Program-made: the position numbers and the translations under genes
Notes under the pieces: generated by a model
Told to the model about the DNA's origin: nothing
Seen by the model: the letters and a program-made list of their open reading frames with translations, nothing else
The model's database searches: none
In this document: positions 11,312 to 23,230 of the stretch, one piece after another
Layout: each line of letters begins with the position of its first letter
How positions within the stretch are numbered: position 1 is the first letter of the stretch
Origin: Toxorhynchites rutilus septentrionalis
Taxonomy: Eukaryota; Arthropoda; Insecta; Diptera; Culicidae
DNA length: 64,000 nt
Reading direction: 5' to 3'
Assembly (NCBI RefSeq): GCF_029784135.1
Contig: NC_073745.1
Span: 103,558,125 to 103,622,124, forward strand

Positions 11312-14303
11312 CTAATCTATATTATCTATATTATCATCACTATCCGTACTGTCACTTGCACTTTCTTCGCATTCGAAGTCTTTACCACGTGCTTTTTTAC
11401 GTTTCGTTTTACGCGACGATGTGCCTTCCTTACTGGCGTCCACTGCCTTCATCAGCGAACGCCAAAAATCCATGGGTTTAGCAAATTCTACTAAACTGCG
11501 AAAATGAGTGGCGATGGTCATCGCGAGCTCGTATAACTTTTGGTTAGCCAACTCGACCAGAGCCGGTTCCACTTTGGCGATATACTTTCGCACGTGACCA
11601 TCGAACCCATGACAAACCGCAATCATCTTCTCCACAATTGTGATCTAAACGAAGGAAATAGTTTATTGCAATGATATGTTTTCAGCATTCGATTCACCTA
11701 CCGTTTCCTGTTCACTCTGCTGTAGTGCCATCTTCACACGTGACTTTTTCGCCGGCGATGGCCCTTCTTCCAGCGGTGCAGTTCCCATGTCGTCGTCATC
11801 GTTCGCACCGGACGTCGTGGCTTTGTTCAGTCTCGCCTTATCGCGATCCTTTACCGACACCATCTTGGTAAAAATGTACAAAAGATCAATCAGCGTTCCG
11901 GCCCCTGCGGGACATTCCACATACTTCTTCTGACTCAACTGTGAGAAAATTTTGTTAACATTTTTCAGAAGCTTCAACAAACTAAGATCATCGATGTTAT
12001 CTACAAAAAAATCGTAGATGAGATTCCGCTTCGCGATGCTACCCAGGTCATTGCCCGCCAGATCGCATGGTTCGTTGTCGACTTCGGATGCTGGAAACAT
12101 ATCGCTCTCAGCGTATTGGAGGAAGTTGTTGAACACATAGACACATTCAAGCAACGACACTTTCAGCAGTTTCTCATTTTTCGTGTGAACGTACAGCTGA
12201 ATCACATAGAGCGCTTGAGCCGCGATCTGGCTGTCTTCATCGATAATCAACTTGAGGATGTTGAGCAGAACGCGACCACGCATTTTGACATAATCCTGTA
12301 GAATGAGTTCATTCAAGTTGTTCAAGGCGACGCTGCGAACGGTTATATAACTGGAGCTCAATTGCAAAATTACAGTTTTGATGGAAGAATCTACCAGGGA
12401 TGTGTGCCTAAAAGAATCTCAGATGCTTACGGGGTTCGATAATGAAATTTTGAGCTTCGCACCTTTTGCACAAGTCCGAAAACGAAGTGATCAGTGTACA
12501 AATGATGCTTTCGTGAATGTTTCGAAACTTAAGAATTCTATTAAAGTCCGCAATGATAGTCGAAGCCAGCGACCCATCACGCAGGCCGAACCTGGACAGC
12601 ACCACGACAGTTACGCAAATTTTCCGGTTTTGATTGGTCTGTAGAGTGACTAGACATTGATAATTTAATATTCTTTCCGTCAGTTATGCACCAAATGAAA
12701 CACACTCAACTTACTCAGTTTATCATCCGAAGCGATCCTCGTCAAATAGTGCAGAAGAATGGTCATGAGCTTTTCATTGGGTCTATCGTTTAGATCGGTA
12801 CAGGTTTCAGCATAAAGCAACAAGCTAATCAGGTAACGTTCGTTCGACATGTGCACGCTACTGTAGTGGGAGTGATAATGCAGCAGGTACTCCGCAGTGG
12901 TGTCGCGTATACCACGAACCCAGTCATCTCCCACGATTCCATCAGACTTCTCCTTGATGGCGCAGCACAGACTGTACACATCGCTTACAAGAGATATTGT
13001 GGTACTTCCAGTTCTCAGCAGGTCACTTAGTATTCTGAACAGATGGTTGAGCCCCGCCCGGGTAAAGTCCTCGAGCCAAGCTTTGATCACGCATAGGATG
13101 TATTGCAGGCAAACTGGAGAGTTGTACTAAGGAGTAACAGGGTTAATCCAATAATTTTATTATTTTTCGTTTAATGTAAGAGTGCAATATCTGACACGAA
13201 AATTCTCGTTCACCAAGCTTGTTTGCCTTTTATTTTATCCAAATTCGGTGCACGAGGGCTATAATTCGTTTCATGATAGGCTGCGAGAAAAGATAAGAGA
13301 TGAACCAGCCTACGGCTGAACGTCTCTATAATAAAGAGTAAAAAAAAAGAAGCCGATTTCCTTAGTTTGGCAGTTGCACCATGACGAAGTGGCAGCGTAT
13401 TCATGATTTGTCCCACGCGCAAATGTCGCAAGACATTTCAATCGCCGTGGGAGTGTCCGGGTGGATCGTGAAAAGGGTCTTAGACCGAGAAAAGAAAGGA
13501 CAACTACGCGAAGGTGGCTACAGGTTGTCCGAGGTCAGCTCGGATTCACGGCTCATGTCCAATCACTGTTCGTTAAATGCGCTACTCTTTCGTATTAATC
13601 TTGCCGACATTTTAGAGGCGAATGAACTGCAAAGTTTAAAGCCTCTTAAAAACAAAGAAAGAAAGAAGAATCTTGCCGACAGAAATATCTGTGTTTGTGG
13701 CCAAGGTTACCACGACATCGAACACGTTGTTTTGTCGTGCGAGGAGTATGTTGTTGCCAGATCGAATTTAGAAAACTTTCTTCGAGCCGGAGGAAAGCAG
13801 CCCAATGTGCCGGTGAGAGATGTGTTGGCTCGGCTAGATCTTGATTACATGTCCCAAATATATGTTTTCCTTAAAACTATTGATCTTCAAATCTGATTGT
13901 TCTTACATCCTTTTCCCCTCCTCTACGTCCTTTGCGAGCTATCGGTTCCCTTCCATTAGAATAAGTTGAATTGTAATACATTTTAGATGTAAGGATAGTT
14001 TTTAAGAATGGAGTGTAAAGTGTGAGTGTGAATGAGAATGTGAGTATGAGTGTGAACATTGCTACAATCTCCTAAAATCCCATCCTTTGCCTAATGAAAA
14101 TGTGTCACCCTTCTAAACTCGAGTCGACCGCGAGTAATCGGTTTCCTATTTCATTAACCATAGAATTAAGGAAACATGTTAATATATTCTAGTTAAAATA
14201 TAGTTCAGAGTCTGGCTCGATTAAACTTATGTTACTTACCTGTAAAAATAAACGATTTAATAAAAAAAAGCATTTTTCCAAGAATGGTATATATATATGT
14301 AGT

Positions 14304-14343
<40 letters not shown>

Positions 14344-14567
14344 CCCACCAAACACACAGCAGAACCTTCCTAGCCGTTAATGAGGGCTTGGCCACCGTCT
14401 GAGCCGCTTCAGCGGGCTTCGACCACGACCGTTTGCGCTGCACGTTGTCGTAAGTGTCCCACTTTTCGTGAATGTTTGAAGGTATTGATAACAAAAAACA
14501 AATTTTGGGCGGGACGAAGTTTGCCGGGGCAGCTAGTAATAATATAAATAAATTTTCGGCGAGACAA

Positions 14568-14639
<72 letters not shown>

Positions 14640-14994
14640 GACCTTGTGTTTGATATGTCGACCGTCTAAATCGGTTCAGTAGTTCACAAGTTAGAAAATT
14701 TTGGGAAAATGTCATTTTTGGATAAAAGGGGAAAAAGACGATATTTCGGATCAGCCTAAAATGAAAATGGACACCCTAACAAAAAAAATAAAAAATACGG
14801 ATCTAATGTTTGCGATAAAGAACAAAACTACCACCGTATTTTTTATTTTTTTTGTTAGGGTGTCCATTTTCATTTTAGGCTGATCCGAAATATCGTCTTT
14901 TTCCCCTTTTATCCAAAAATGACATTTTCCCAAAATTTTCTAACTTGTGAACTACTGAACCGATTTAGACGGTCGACATATCAAACACAAGGTC

Positions 14995-15074
<80 letters not shown>

Positions 15075-18000
15075 TTGTCTCGCCGAAAATTTATTTATAT
15101 TATTACTAGCTGCCCCGGCAAACTTCGTCCCGCCCAAAATTTGTTTTTTGTTATCAATACCTTCAAACATTCACGAAAAGTGGGACACTTACGACAACGT
15201 GCAGCGCAAACGGTCGTGGTCGAAGCCCGCTGAAGCGGCTCAGACGGTGGCCAAGCCCTCATTAACGGCTAGGAAGGTTCTGCTGTGTGTTTGGTGGGAT
15301 TGTCAAGGAATAATCTATTATGAGCTGCTTCCCTATGGCCAAACGCTCAATTCGGACCTGTACTGCCAACAACTGGACCGCTTGAAGGTAGCACTCATGA
15401 AGAAGAGGCCATCTTTGATAAACAGAGGCCGTATTGTCTTCCATCAGGACAACGCCAGGCCACACACACTTCTTTGGTGACGCGCCAGAAGCTCCGGGAG
15501 CTCGGATGGGAGGTTCTTTTGCATCCGCCGTATAGTCCGGACCTTGCACCAAGTGACTACCACCTGTTTTTGTCCATGGCGAACGAGCTAGGTAGTCAGT
15601 AGTTAGCCACAAAAGAGGCCTGTGAAAATTCGCTATCCGAGTTTTTTGCCAATAAGGAAGCGAGCTTCTATAACAGGGTATTATGAAGTTGGCATCTCGT
15701 TGGGAACAAGTCATCGAACAAAACGGCGCATATTTGACTTAAAACAGATGATTGTAACTAATTTTATGAACAAATGAAAATTCAAAAAAAATACCGCAGG
15801 ACTTTTTTGACAGCCCAATATTAAACGCACGTTCATGGGTAGTGCTCCCGTGGCCGAGTGGTTAGCGTCACACATTATCATGTCGGGGGTTCGGGTTCGA
15901 TTCCTGTTCTGGCCGGGAAACTTTTCGTCAAAGAAATTTCTTCCGACTTGCACTGTAGTCACGCGTATTCTAGAGCTTGCCACTCAGAATACATTCAAGG
16001 CGTGTTACTTGGCATAGAAATCTCAACTATGTACTTATAAAAAAATGACGCAAGTTATACTACGGCAAAAGTTCCACTGGGAACGTTAAAGTCATTCAAG
16101 AAGACGTTCATGGGTCCAATCGCAGAACTGTTCATTGATTGATCAACTAATCTACCCTTCAAAATTATTTTTTACTATAAAACTTCAGTACTTCTACCAA
16201 AACTCGATATGATAATATCAGATTATTTTCAGACACAATTCTCGTGCATGATTTTTCATCCACTTGCAAATAACATGTTTCTCAGTTACATAGAATAAAT
16301 GTTTGATACAGAAAATATGATAGAATGAAGACAGCCCCAAATCGGACAATTCCATTCTCGAGTTCTGCTCTTATCAACACATTCAGCGATCCATTTTAAT
16401 TTATATAGATAGAAGACGATATAGGAGTGCGTTTTATCGGTTTTATCACATTCAAATCCATTTCCACTTTCGAACGAAGGTCAATTTCGTTACCGCAAAC
16501 ATCAAATGGACTAACAACGCTTGTCAGTATGTAATTGTAGAACACATGCGAATTGATTTTTTTTAATTTTCAGATTTTCCTTCCGAGTTTTCCGAAGATT
16601 TAGAGAGGAGGGGAGGAGTGTCTAACCACCCTAAGAACATTTATTGCACCCTAAAACCTCCACTGCCAAATTTGGTTACGTTTGCTTGATTAATTTAAGT
16701 AATGCAGAAATTTGTGTTTCATTTGTATGGCAGCTTACCCCCCCCCCCTCCTAAGAGAGGGAGGAGGGGTCTCGAAGTATCATAAGAACCTTCCCCGACC
16801 ACAAAAACCCCTACATACCAATTTTCATGTAGATCGGTTCAGTAGTTTCCCAGTCCATTAGAATCAGACAGACAGACAGACAGAAATCCATTTTCATAGA
16901 TATAGAAGAAGAAGATATGTATATTTACTCACCACATCCGCTTGCAAAATTTCATTCATTGTTTTGATCACCACATCCGGATTTTTCGATTTCATCTTGC
17001 CTGCAATAATGGATAATATGATCCAAGCTTCACTGCAGTTGACTGTGAAAATGTGTGATTCTATTATCATAAGATTTTTCTGCCTGAAAAAAAACACAAG
17101 ATCGCTTCAGAACGAAGAAATTACAAAAAATATATCATTAGTACGTAAGTATCGATTTCTGTATCCACGAGTCAACCGCTGCCTTCAAAACGTTGATTTT
17201 TCCCAGCACCAATATCGAACGGACTATCATCCAGGGCGTAAATATTCTACCCGTGGAAGAGTCCTCGAAGCGACAAATGTTATCGAATACGTTACACTTC
17301 ATGCTTTCCAGTGCCGATTCCTTGAGCTTCTGATCGCTGTCGTCTAGAAAAAGTAGCAAACACTTTGACCAAATCTTAATCAGCGGCAGATAGCTTGGGT
17401 AACGCTGGAGCAGGTGGTTCAAAACGTTCAAAGTGGTGCGTCTCATCAGCATCACGGGATCCTTCGCTAGTTTCAGAACAATATATTCAAACACCGGCTC
17501 ATCGATTCGATTTCGGTTCAACTCTATGATGCATTCCAGGCATGAAAGAGCTATGCGGCGAATGGAAGACGTTGGCGAGAGGGTTGCTTCGTAGATTACA
17601 TCGATTAATGCGTGCAATTTAACTTCTATCGTTTCGATCCCTTTTATCTCGGAGGTAATCTTGGTGGGACGCGACGGCTGGTCAGATGGTTTGCCGGTAT
17701 CTACTACAGCATTACTTGAGCGAGTACAACTTAAATTAAAATTCAGTGCATTCCTAGAAATTCCCAGTTCTATTTCGGCTGTTTGATACAGTTCTTCCAT
17801 GTCACACATTTGCAGATAACTCTTCTCATCTTGATCTGCAGTGGCACAGTGAAACGCGTCCCTAATAATTAGTTTCATGATTTTGTTGCCGTTCTGGAGA
17901 ATTTTCAGCAGACAATGAAATGCTCGTAGCTTTACCGTAGAATTTTTCTCGATGAGTTTGTTGTACAGTACCTCAATCAACTGTATTTCCCGTGGTATCT

Positions 18001-19240
18001 CCGAAATTTCCGTCTTAAACAGTTCCCAATCGACTGTGCAATCGATGACAGCTAGTTTTCCCAGGAATTCAACAATGTTCGCACGTGTAGAGGACTCAAC
18101 ATGTCCTTCGATTTGTTTGAGGTATCCGACGATCGATACGTTACACTTGCTGTACATGGCCGTTTCATATTTAACCGCAACGTCACTGAGATATGCATAA
18201 TCTTCTTGGCGGGTGAACACCTTCGGCGGGTTGGTGAGTACTGATTTGATGAAAATGGTTAACACCGAGGGCGTATCTTTCGGATATTGGCTCAGCATTT
18301 TCAAAAAAAAGTTGTATATCTGAAAGCATGCCGGATAATTTTTGTATTCCAGCTTGTAGAAAATTGCTGTTTTATTCAGTATCATTTGAATCGTCTTGGA
18401 GCACTCGTTGTGGTCATCATGTTCCGGCAGGCAAATTGCTTCGAACATTTCGAATACTTTCTCGGCAACATTTTCGGCCACGTGGCGATTTTTCGAATGT
18501 TTTATGCTATAATTCAGGACCGATTTTAGGGCCACGATCAGGCCGAGCTTAATGGTTTCACAGCTCTTGAGTGTCATGCATTTTAGGAGCAGCAAGAGAT
18601 CATCAATAATTTGGACGTATTCCAGCAGCAAGCGATCGATGAAACCTGATCTCTCTTGTCGCAAGTTTTCTTCAAAGATGGGATCCAAAAGAAGTTCTGC
18701 TAATATGAAAATATCCAAGCATTTCAGAAGCACCTGTTCATCAAACACCGTTGTTTGTTTCTGTCCAGGAGTGCCCAAGAGCACAATATAAGTTTTTACA
18801 GCCGCCGTCGCTAATCGTCTGCCCGTATTATCCGTCGGATCGTACTCAGCCAAACACACCAAACCATAAATGAATGCTAGGAACTGTTCAACGTTGATCT
18901 TCTTGGAAAGATACTGCCAGTTATCATACTGATCGAATACTCCCGTTTGTTGGCGCGTTTTCCTCGCCTCCATGCAGATGTCATTCAGCAGCTCCAGAAG
19001 ATTACGATCCTCGCTGGCTTTTCGTATCATGTGGCAATCCCGAAGGTCTAGGGCACCACACGGATTGCGCTGACCATTTTCAGTTTCACTGCAGTCGCTA
19101 TCACTACTGTTACCAGTCTGTCCCGTTACTGTGGTTTGTTCCTCCCCAGCACATATTGAATCGATTCGTTCGATTGTTAACCAAGGATCGAAATATTGTG
19201 GCAACTGATTCAACAGCATGTGAACGTGTTGTGGGGCCAT
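11312..19240 (-). CDS. Cap-D3: Condensin II complex subunit D3 (CAP-D3/NCAPD3)
   Basis: CAP-D3 is a HEAT-repeat subunit that, with CAP-H2 and CAP-G2, regulates the SMC2/SMC4 motor in chromosome compaction. The model has six exons: 19240..17145, 17083..16933, 13126..12715, 12649..12463, 12407..11702 and 11644..11312. Five introns have GT..AG ends; four are 55 to 65 nt and the third-from-end-spanning one is 3.8 kb. The phases agree, and the exons sum to 3,885 nt, which is 1,294 residues and a stop. Identity rests on family resemblance: the SEAWIILSIIAGK segment, SDLCKR followed by the conserved HEAT unit VRSVALNNLNELILQDYV, and ECVYVFNNF. Vertebrate NCAPD3 is longer (about 1,500), mainly in the C-terminal tail. 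Here the tail is short: a basic RKTKRKKARGK patch, then acidic/serine residues. The start is the ATG at 19240 (MAPQHVHML). The first donor (GTACTA) is weak and should be checked with cDNA. Confidence 0.9.
13215..13350 (+). mobile_element. Probable 3' tail of a non-LTR element or SINE
   Basis: The segment ends AGCCTACGGCTGAACGTCTC followed by ATAATAAAGAG and an A-rich run (to 13350), as the 3' ends of several mosquito retroelements do. The 5' part is missing or unrecognised. The following 13351..13550 opens an ORF of unknown origin (MTKWQRIHDLSHAQ) that fuses to the MosquI remnant. Confidence 0.4.
13551..14272 (+). mobile_element. 5'-truncated MosquI-like non-LTR element (3' end only)
   Basis: From about 13551 the sequence matches the last 280 nt of the ORF2 at 36070..39753 (CGQGYHDIEHVV, VRDVLARLDLDYMSQIYVF). 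It then matches its 3' UTR through AATAAACGATTTAATAAAAA. It encodes only the region beyond the RNase H domain and is inactive. The reading frame is still open but carries a 59-nt insertion (13610..13668). An open frame of 171 codons at 13381..13896 mixes this remnant with upstream DNA and is not a gene. Confidence 0.85.
13610..13668 (+). mobile_element. 59-nt retro-insertion with 13-bp target duplication
   Basis: AATCTTGCCGACA occurs at 13597..13609 and again at 13669..13681. The related full-length element (39528 onward) has one copy. The insert contains GAATGAACTGCAAAGTTTAA and ends in an AAAG-type repeat. It resembles the end of a 5'-truncated LINE or SINE; the same GAATGAACTG-AAAGTTTAA motif occurs at 54588 and 26881. 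It is one of the smallest insertions with a clean duplication in the window. Confidence 0.75.
14288..14340. repeat. TA microsatellite
   Basis: A run of (TA)n broken once by a GTAGTGG unit, at the outer left edge of the palindrome. Two more long runs lie inside the palindrome at 14572..14636 and 14996..15070. Confidence 0.9.
14341..15303. repeat. Near-perfect palindrome, about 460-nt arms, 37-nt loop
   Basis: Arm 1 (14341..about 14800) and arm 2 (about 14838..15303) are reverse complements, apart from the length of an internal TA microsatellite. From the outside in, each arm holds a mariner transposase fragment (NVQRKRSWSKPAEAAQTV), a GGGACGAAGTTTGCCGGGG motif known from repeats in many arthropods, the TA run, and a piece of the repeat family also found at 22038..23230. 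The loop reads GATCTAATGTTTGCGATAAA onward. RNA from either strand could fold into a long hairpin. Arms this alike imply a recent origin, gene conversion or an assembly error. Confidence 0.9.
15163..15819 (+). pseudogene. mariner transposase relic, C-terminal part
   Basis: Mariner transposases cut and join DNA with a D,D34D triad. The readable frame gives VLLCVWWDC (first Asp), GRIVFHQDNARPHT (second Asp) and PPYSPDLAPSDYHLF (third Asp). A frameshift follows the ARPHT motif at about 15470, and an in-frame TAG lies near 15599, so the copy is dead. The 3' end shows a terminal repeat-like GGACTTTTTTGACAGCCCAA followed by TA (15819). The N-terminal DNA-binding half and the 5' terminal repeat are missing, replaced by the palindrome. 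It lies antisense in a Cap-D3 intron. Confidence 0.85.
15841..16103 (+). mobile_element. tRNA-derived SINE with 12-bp target duplication
   Basis: An A box (TGGCCGAGTGGTTAGCGTC) and a B box (GGGTTCGATTCC) form the tRNA-like head at 15841..15915, probably an internal RNA polymerase III promoter. A body of about 190 nt follows. ACGTTCATGGGT flanks the unit at 15829..15840 and 16104..16115. The head could be mistaken for a tRNA gene, but the acceptor stem does not pair and the duplication marks a retro-insertion. Confidence 0.85.
16570..16912 (+). mobile_element. Probable RTE-like non-LTR 3' tail
   Basis: The stretch contains TAGATCGGTTCAGTAGTTTC and ends in a CAGA tandem run (about 16865..16884) followed by AAATCCATTTTCATAGATAT. 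Such short 3' microsatellite tails are typical of RTE-type elements. A run of about 10 C residues at 16739 and a GGGAGGAGGGG purine tract are also present. It ends within 25 nt of the Cap-D3 splice donor. No reverse transcriptase part remains. Confidence 0.45.
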
Positions 19241-19383
19241 TCTAAACCGCTACTAATTAACAGGAATTCATGTTAATACGTTTGTGCACTTTTGTTTACA
19301 AACAATGCACATAATTGGATTGTATATAATACAGGAAAACTTGTTTTTGTGCGATTTTTTTATGCGGTATGTGTAAGGCCTTC

Positions 19384-19710
19384 TCAGCTGTGCACATTGA
19401 GGCAACTCAAACGCGATGAAATCGTTAAGTTTTCATCCGTCATTATAAATTGGATAATCGCTGGCCGAGATGCCATTTCTTCAACTGCATGAGATAATCG
19501 TATGAAGATCGAATTCGGATTTTTTACTGAAATTTTTCATAACACGAGCGAAAAAAACAAAATAAATTATTTTTGTTTTTAAATTTTTGGATTAAATTAA
19601 ATATATATGAGACGTTTTCATAACTCTAAAATGGAATCAAAGTGAACAGCTTTCAAATGCAATTTGCACTATAGCAGAAACATCTGCTCATCTGGCATTC
19701 CTGAATCATT
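19384..19710 (+). repeat. Dispersed repeat, partner of 29040..29378
   Basis: It shares AACTCAAACGCGATGAA, ATCGCTGGC-GAGATGCCATT and GCACTATAGCAGAAA...TCTGGCATTCCTG with 29040..29378 in the same orientation, with many substitutions. At 29 kb the sequence lies inside the DNA element 28978..30443. This copy is therefore probably a fragment of the same element family without its ends. Confidence 0.65.
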
Positions 19711-20764
19711 TTTTTCCGAAAGTCAGGTGTATGGCACGATTGTCGCTATCTCACTCTTCCTACCGTCATCGCATATCTCACTATTCTCTGCTGTTAAAGT
19801 TCGTCATTGACATCACGATATGTCAGATGGTGGTAAATTGGTAATTCGCGATGGTGGCGACTTCAAATTAGGGCCATAATTTGTGTCCCAAACTCGTTAG
19901 TGTAATCTCTATCAGATTAGAAGACACGAAGCCGGTTTTTGAATTTCAAAATTTGAATGAAAATTTTCACATCATGTTATTTAATTACTTGAAACAAGTA
20001 TTTCTGACTTTCATTCAACCATATGGCTATACAATTCCAAAATTGTTGCTGAATTTTTTCATTATAATATAAAATTGTCTTCATAAACAATTTTCGAATG
20101 AGACTTTTTCACCAACTGCAAACAAAAATATTTTTAATTCAAATAGAATACTAATTTCATATGGGAAAGCTAGTTTTCATTCATAATTTTAATTTTGGAA
20201 ACGTTCATTCCGACTGCAAATCAGCTATTCGTTGACGCTCCCCTAAACTAGTATACGAAACACAATGCCGCCAACGCGGATCGCTGTTTTGAAGAAAATA
20301 AATGCTTTTGACGTTTGAGATGTTGGCATCAAAAACATGGCGGGTGTCATACAGCTGCCGAAAGTGTTTCAACTAATATAATAAAAAATAATTTCATTTT
20401 GTCTGAAATGTTTGAAATTCTCTATAATATACCGAATGGATAATGATCATAAGATTTTATATAAATTTTATGAAATAGAATCGTAGGGAAATGGTTTCTC
20501 TCATTCGTTCATTTAGTCTGAAGACCTCTGATACATGCGTAAACATCGAAAACAATGACGGAGATTTATTCTAAGGTTCTTTTCACTAACGCTATATTGC
20601 CCAGTACATTAGATTTCCAGTGCTTTGAGAAATTCTCCTATGGGTCTCCGTGCAAGAGTCACACACCAATAATTTTTGTGTGATTGAATGTTTTGTATCT
20701 TCGTGTAAATGTCCAATACTCAATAAGACCAGTCGCTACCTGAGACGAGACATGACAATAGAGG

Positions 20765-20900
20765 CACAGCAGTGGAACTCCATACAATTCACTTACTAAA
20801 AAGTGTCCACATTTTCATCGCTTGTTTACGTGAAGAATATAATTTTTTCAGGCACACTTGATTTTAGAGTGTATGGATTTCTAGCTGTCTTGACGCAAGG
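20765..20900 (+). repeat. Fragment sharing the outer end of arms A and B
   Basis: CACAGCAGTGGAACTCCATA and AAAAGTGTCCACATTTTCAT closely follow the TCACGGCAGTGGAACTTC end of arm A (3975) for about 120 nt. It shows that the ends of the large arms belong to a dispersed family. Confidence 0.6.
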
Positions 20901-22037
20901 TCTTTAATGAAGAATGAGAAGATGGGAAGGTTTATATAAACATGTTTATAATTACATAAGTTTATTCAAATATTAATATTGCTCTTATTTAACTATTCAG
21001 TGCAATTTTATCAAAATTTGAAAGAGAAATTAAAAAAGGAATGTTTTTTTTTCAATATTTTTCTGAGATGGTTATTAAAAATCCATTGCTTTATTATTTA
21101 CCCTCCATTATTCGTTAATTTCTCCTGCTTTTCGTTCTTTGACCTATCATTTTAACAATTCAATTTGAGAGGTTTAAAATTGCGACAAGATAAAAATTTG
21201 GTGTGAAAGAGTGAATTGTGGAAAATTAAATCGCAAATTCTCTAAGCGTTATAATTAAAGTTTTTCTGTAGTATTTAATTTTTGAGTTTGTGTGAACGAC
21301 AGATTAAAGTTGATTCATAAAAGAATAAGATTTCATTTGATATGACGATTTTTGAAATCGACTCAATGGTTGTAAAGTTATGACGTTTTGTAAGAAATCT
21401 AGGCCCTAGTGGCATGTGCTGTACACAAAAGTTGTCTCCATTCACATGAATTTTATATTTTTTTCCAATTCTTAACTTTCAAACCAACAAATCATATCTC
21501 TCCGTTATCCGCAAACATGCCAAGCAGTAACTTAAAAAAAACAAACTCATAAACGACAAAACGAGTCTTAGATTGTATATTTTTTATATATTTTTCACAG
21601 TTTTACAGTACCATTTGCTTATTGGCGTTTTTTTAGTTGGAGTGCCTTTTAATTGGCGGTTCACCAGTTGGAGCACGCGCAAATCAAAAAGCAATCATCT
21701 GTCATAATTGTATGTCAGTTTTACTATGTTGTTCCAATGCCATTTTTGTTGAAAGGTCTTCGAACGTTAAACTCAAAAAAATAAGGCACAGTATAAAAGT
21801 ATTTAGTTTTGCAGTTTGTTTGACAAATGTATTCGTTTGAAAACATTTATTTATATATATACATATATAAAGTGAATTATATCACATCCACTATTCAAGG
21901 AAGTTAATGATATTTTCTAGCATCAATCCAAATGCAGTAATTCTAACTATTATTATGGCCGCATTAAAAGACATGAAAAACAACAAGAAAAACGCGAACT
22001 TCGAAATTTGTGAACTATTGCAGTATTACTTCAGCCA

Positions 22038-23230
22038 TTCCATGCCAAACTGATATATTGGTTTTCAGATTTTTGGAAAATTGGTAGCTTGTTTTCGTTA
22101 TGGTAAAACATTGAATCTGTATTATTATTTTTTTGAGTGATTCAATTTTTTCACTTTTTCCCAAAATGACTATTATCAAAAACTCATAACTTTTGAACCA
22201 CTAAGCCGATTCAGATGATCGATACATCAAATTGAAGTAAATTAGCTAGTCTTTTTGGAAAAATATCAAACTTCCAATAAATTTGAATTTTGTTTTCGTA
22301 ATTCTTGATTGTATCTGTTTTTATAGTTTACATGGTTTAGGGACAAATGGCGCTATATTTTTCTATATATTTTTTTCTATATTTACACATTTATATTTTT
22401 TACTCAAAATTAGATATATTATTTTTTCTTTTTTGAGTTATAATTTTTTAGAGTTAACCGATAGTTCGGAATATTAAATTCTTCCCCTTTTTCCTATTTT
22501 CTAAAATTCATAACATTTGAACTGCTAGAGCGATTCAGATGATTGATATATCAAATTGAAGCCAAGAATTCAGAGTTGTTCGAGAAATAATAAAACGAAA
22601 AATAAATTTTGGAAAAATATTGCACTTGCGTAAACACTATTTTTGTTTTCGTGATTAATAATTGTATCTGTTTTTCATAAATAAAAAAAAAATTTTTGCG
22701 TGTGTGAAATTATTGACTTAAATTAACTATGTCGATTATATGAATCGATTCAGTAGATAAAAGTTATGAATTTTTTTAAAAACGTCATTTTCGGAAAAAA
22801 GGAGAAAAATGATTTTTTGAACCATCGGTTAATTTTGAAAAATCATAATTTAAAAACGAAGAACACATTTTTGGATATGTTATCTAAAAAATCCTCAGCT
22901 TTCGAGAAAAAATATAAAAAAACATGGCGCCCTTGAATGAAAACTATAAAGAACAATTACGATCAATAATCAAGAAAACAAAATTATTTTTTTTTGCAAG
23001 TATAGTATTTAAAAAAAACTGGCTAACTGGCCAATTTGATATGTCGATCATCTGAATCGGTTTAGTAGTTCAAAAGATATGAATCTAAAAAAAAAATTTT
23101 GGAAAAAAGGAGAAAACTAGATTTTTCGAACCACCCTAAAATGGGATGGGATCTAATATTTGACGAAAAGGAACAAAACTACCAATTTACACGAAAATCT
23201 GAGAACCACTATGTCGGTTTGGCATGGAAT
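22038..23230. mobile_element. 1.2 kb fold-back element
   Basis: The left end (TTCCATGCCAAACTGATATA) and right end (TATGTCGGTTTGGCATGGAA) are inverted repeats. The similarity continues inward through a GTTCAAAAG-type and CCGATTCAGATGATCGATAC-type block in opposite orientations. A third partial copy of this inner block lies near 22500..22800. The same block forms the inner arms of the palindrome at 14341..15303. It has no coding capacity and is very AT-rich. Confidence 0.65.

Larger units (their letters stand above)
13127..16932 (-). other. Expanded 3.8 kb intron of Cap-D3
   Basis: The donor GTGAGT (16932) and acceptor CTTAG (ending at 13127) enclose a stack of mobile sequences: a LINE tail, a truncated MosquI copy, a palindrome with TA microsatellites, a mariner relic, a SINE and an RTE-like tail. 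The other introns of the gene are about 60 nt, so nearly all of this length is inserted DNA. Most insertions read on the plus strand, antisense to Cap-D3. Confidence 0.85.
19241..22037. other. AT-rich intergenic DNA upstream of Cap-D3
   Basis: There is no credible gene. The first 100 nt or so upstream of the Cap-D3 ATG must hold its 5' UTR and promoter, but I see no clear TATA or initiator element. Recognisable pieces are the repeat at 19384..19710, a degenerate fragment of the CAGTAAG-ended MITE family near 19840..19910, and the fragment at 20765..20900. Confidence 0.6.

Noticed and set aside
13381..13896. 171-codon protein gene
   Set aside because: The second half is the C-terminus of the MosquI-like ORF2 with a 59-nt insertion; the first half has no recognised domain and the frame lies in an intron of Cap-D3.
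15841..15915. tRNA gene
   Set aside because: Boxes A and B are present, but the ends do not pair as an acceptor stem and 12-bp target duplications enclose a 263-nt unit; it is a SINE head. The same applies to 32973..33048.
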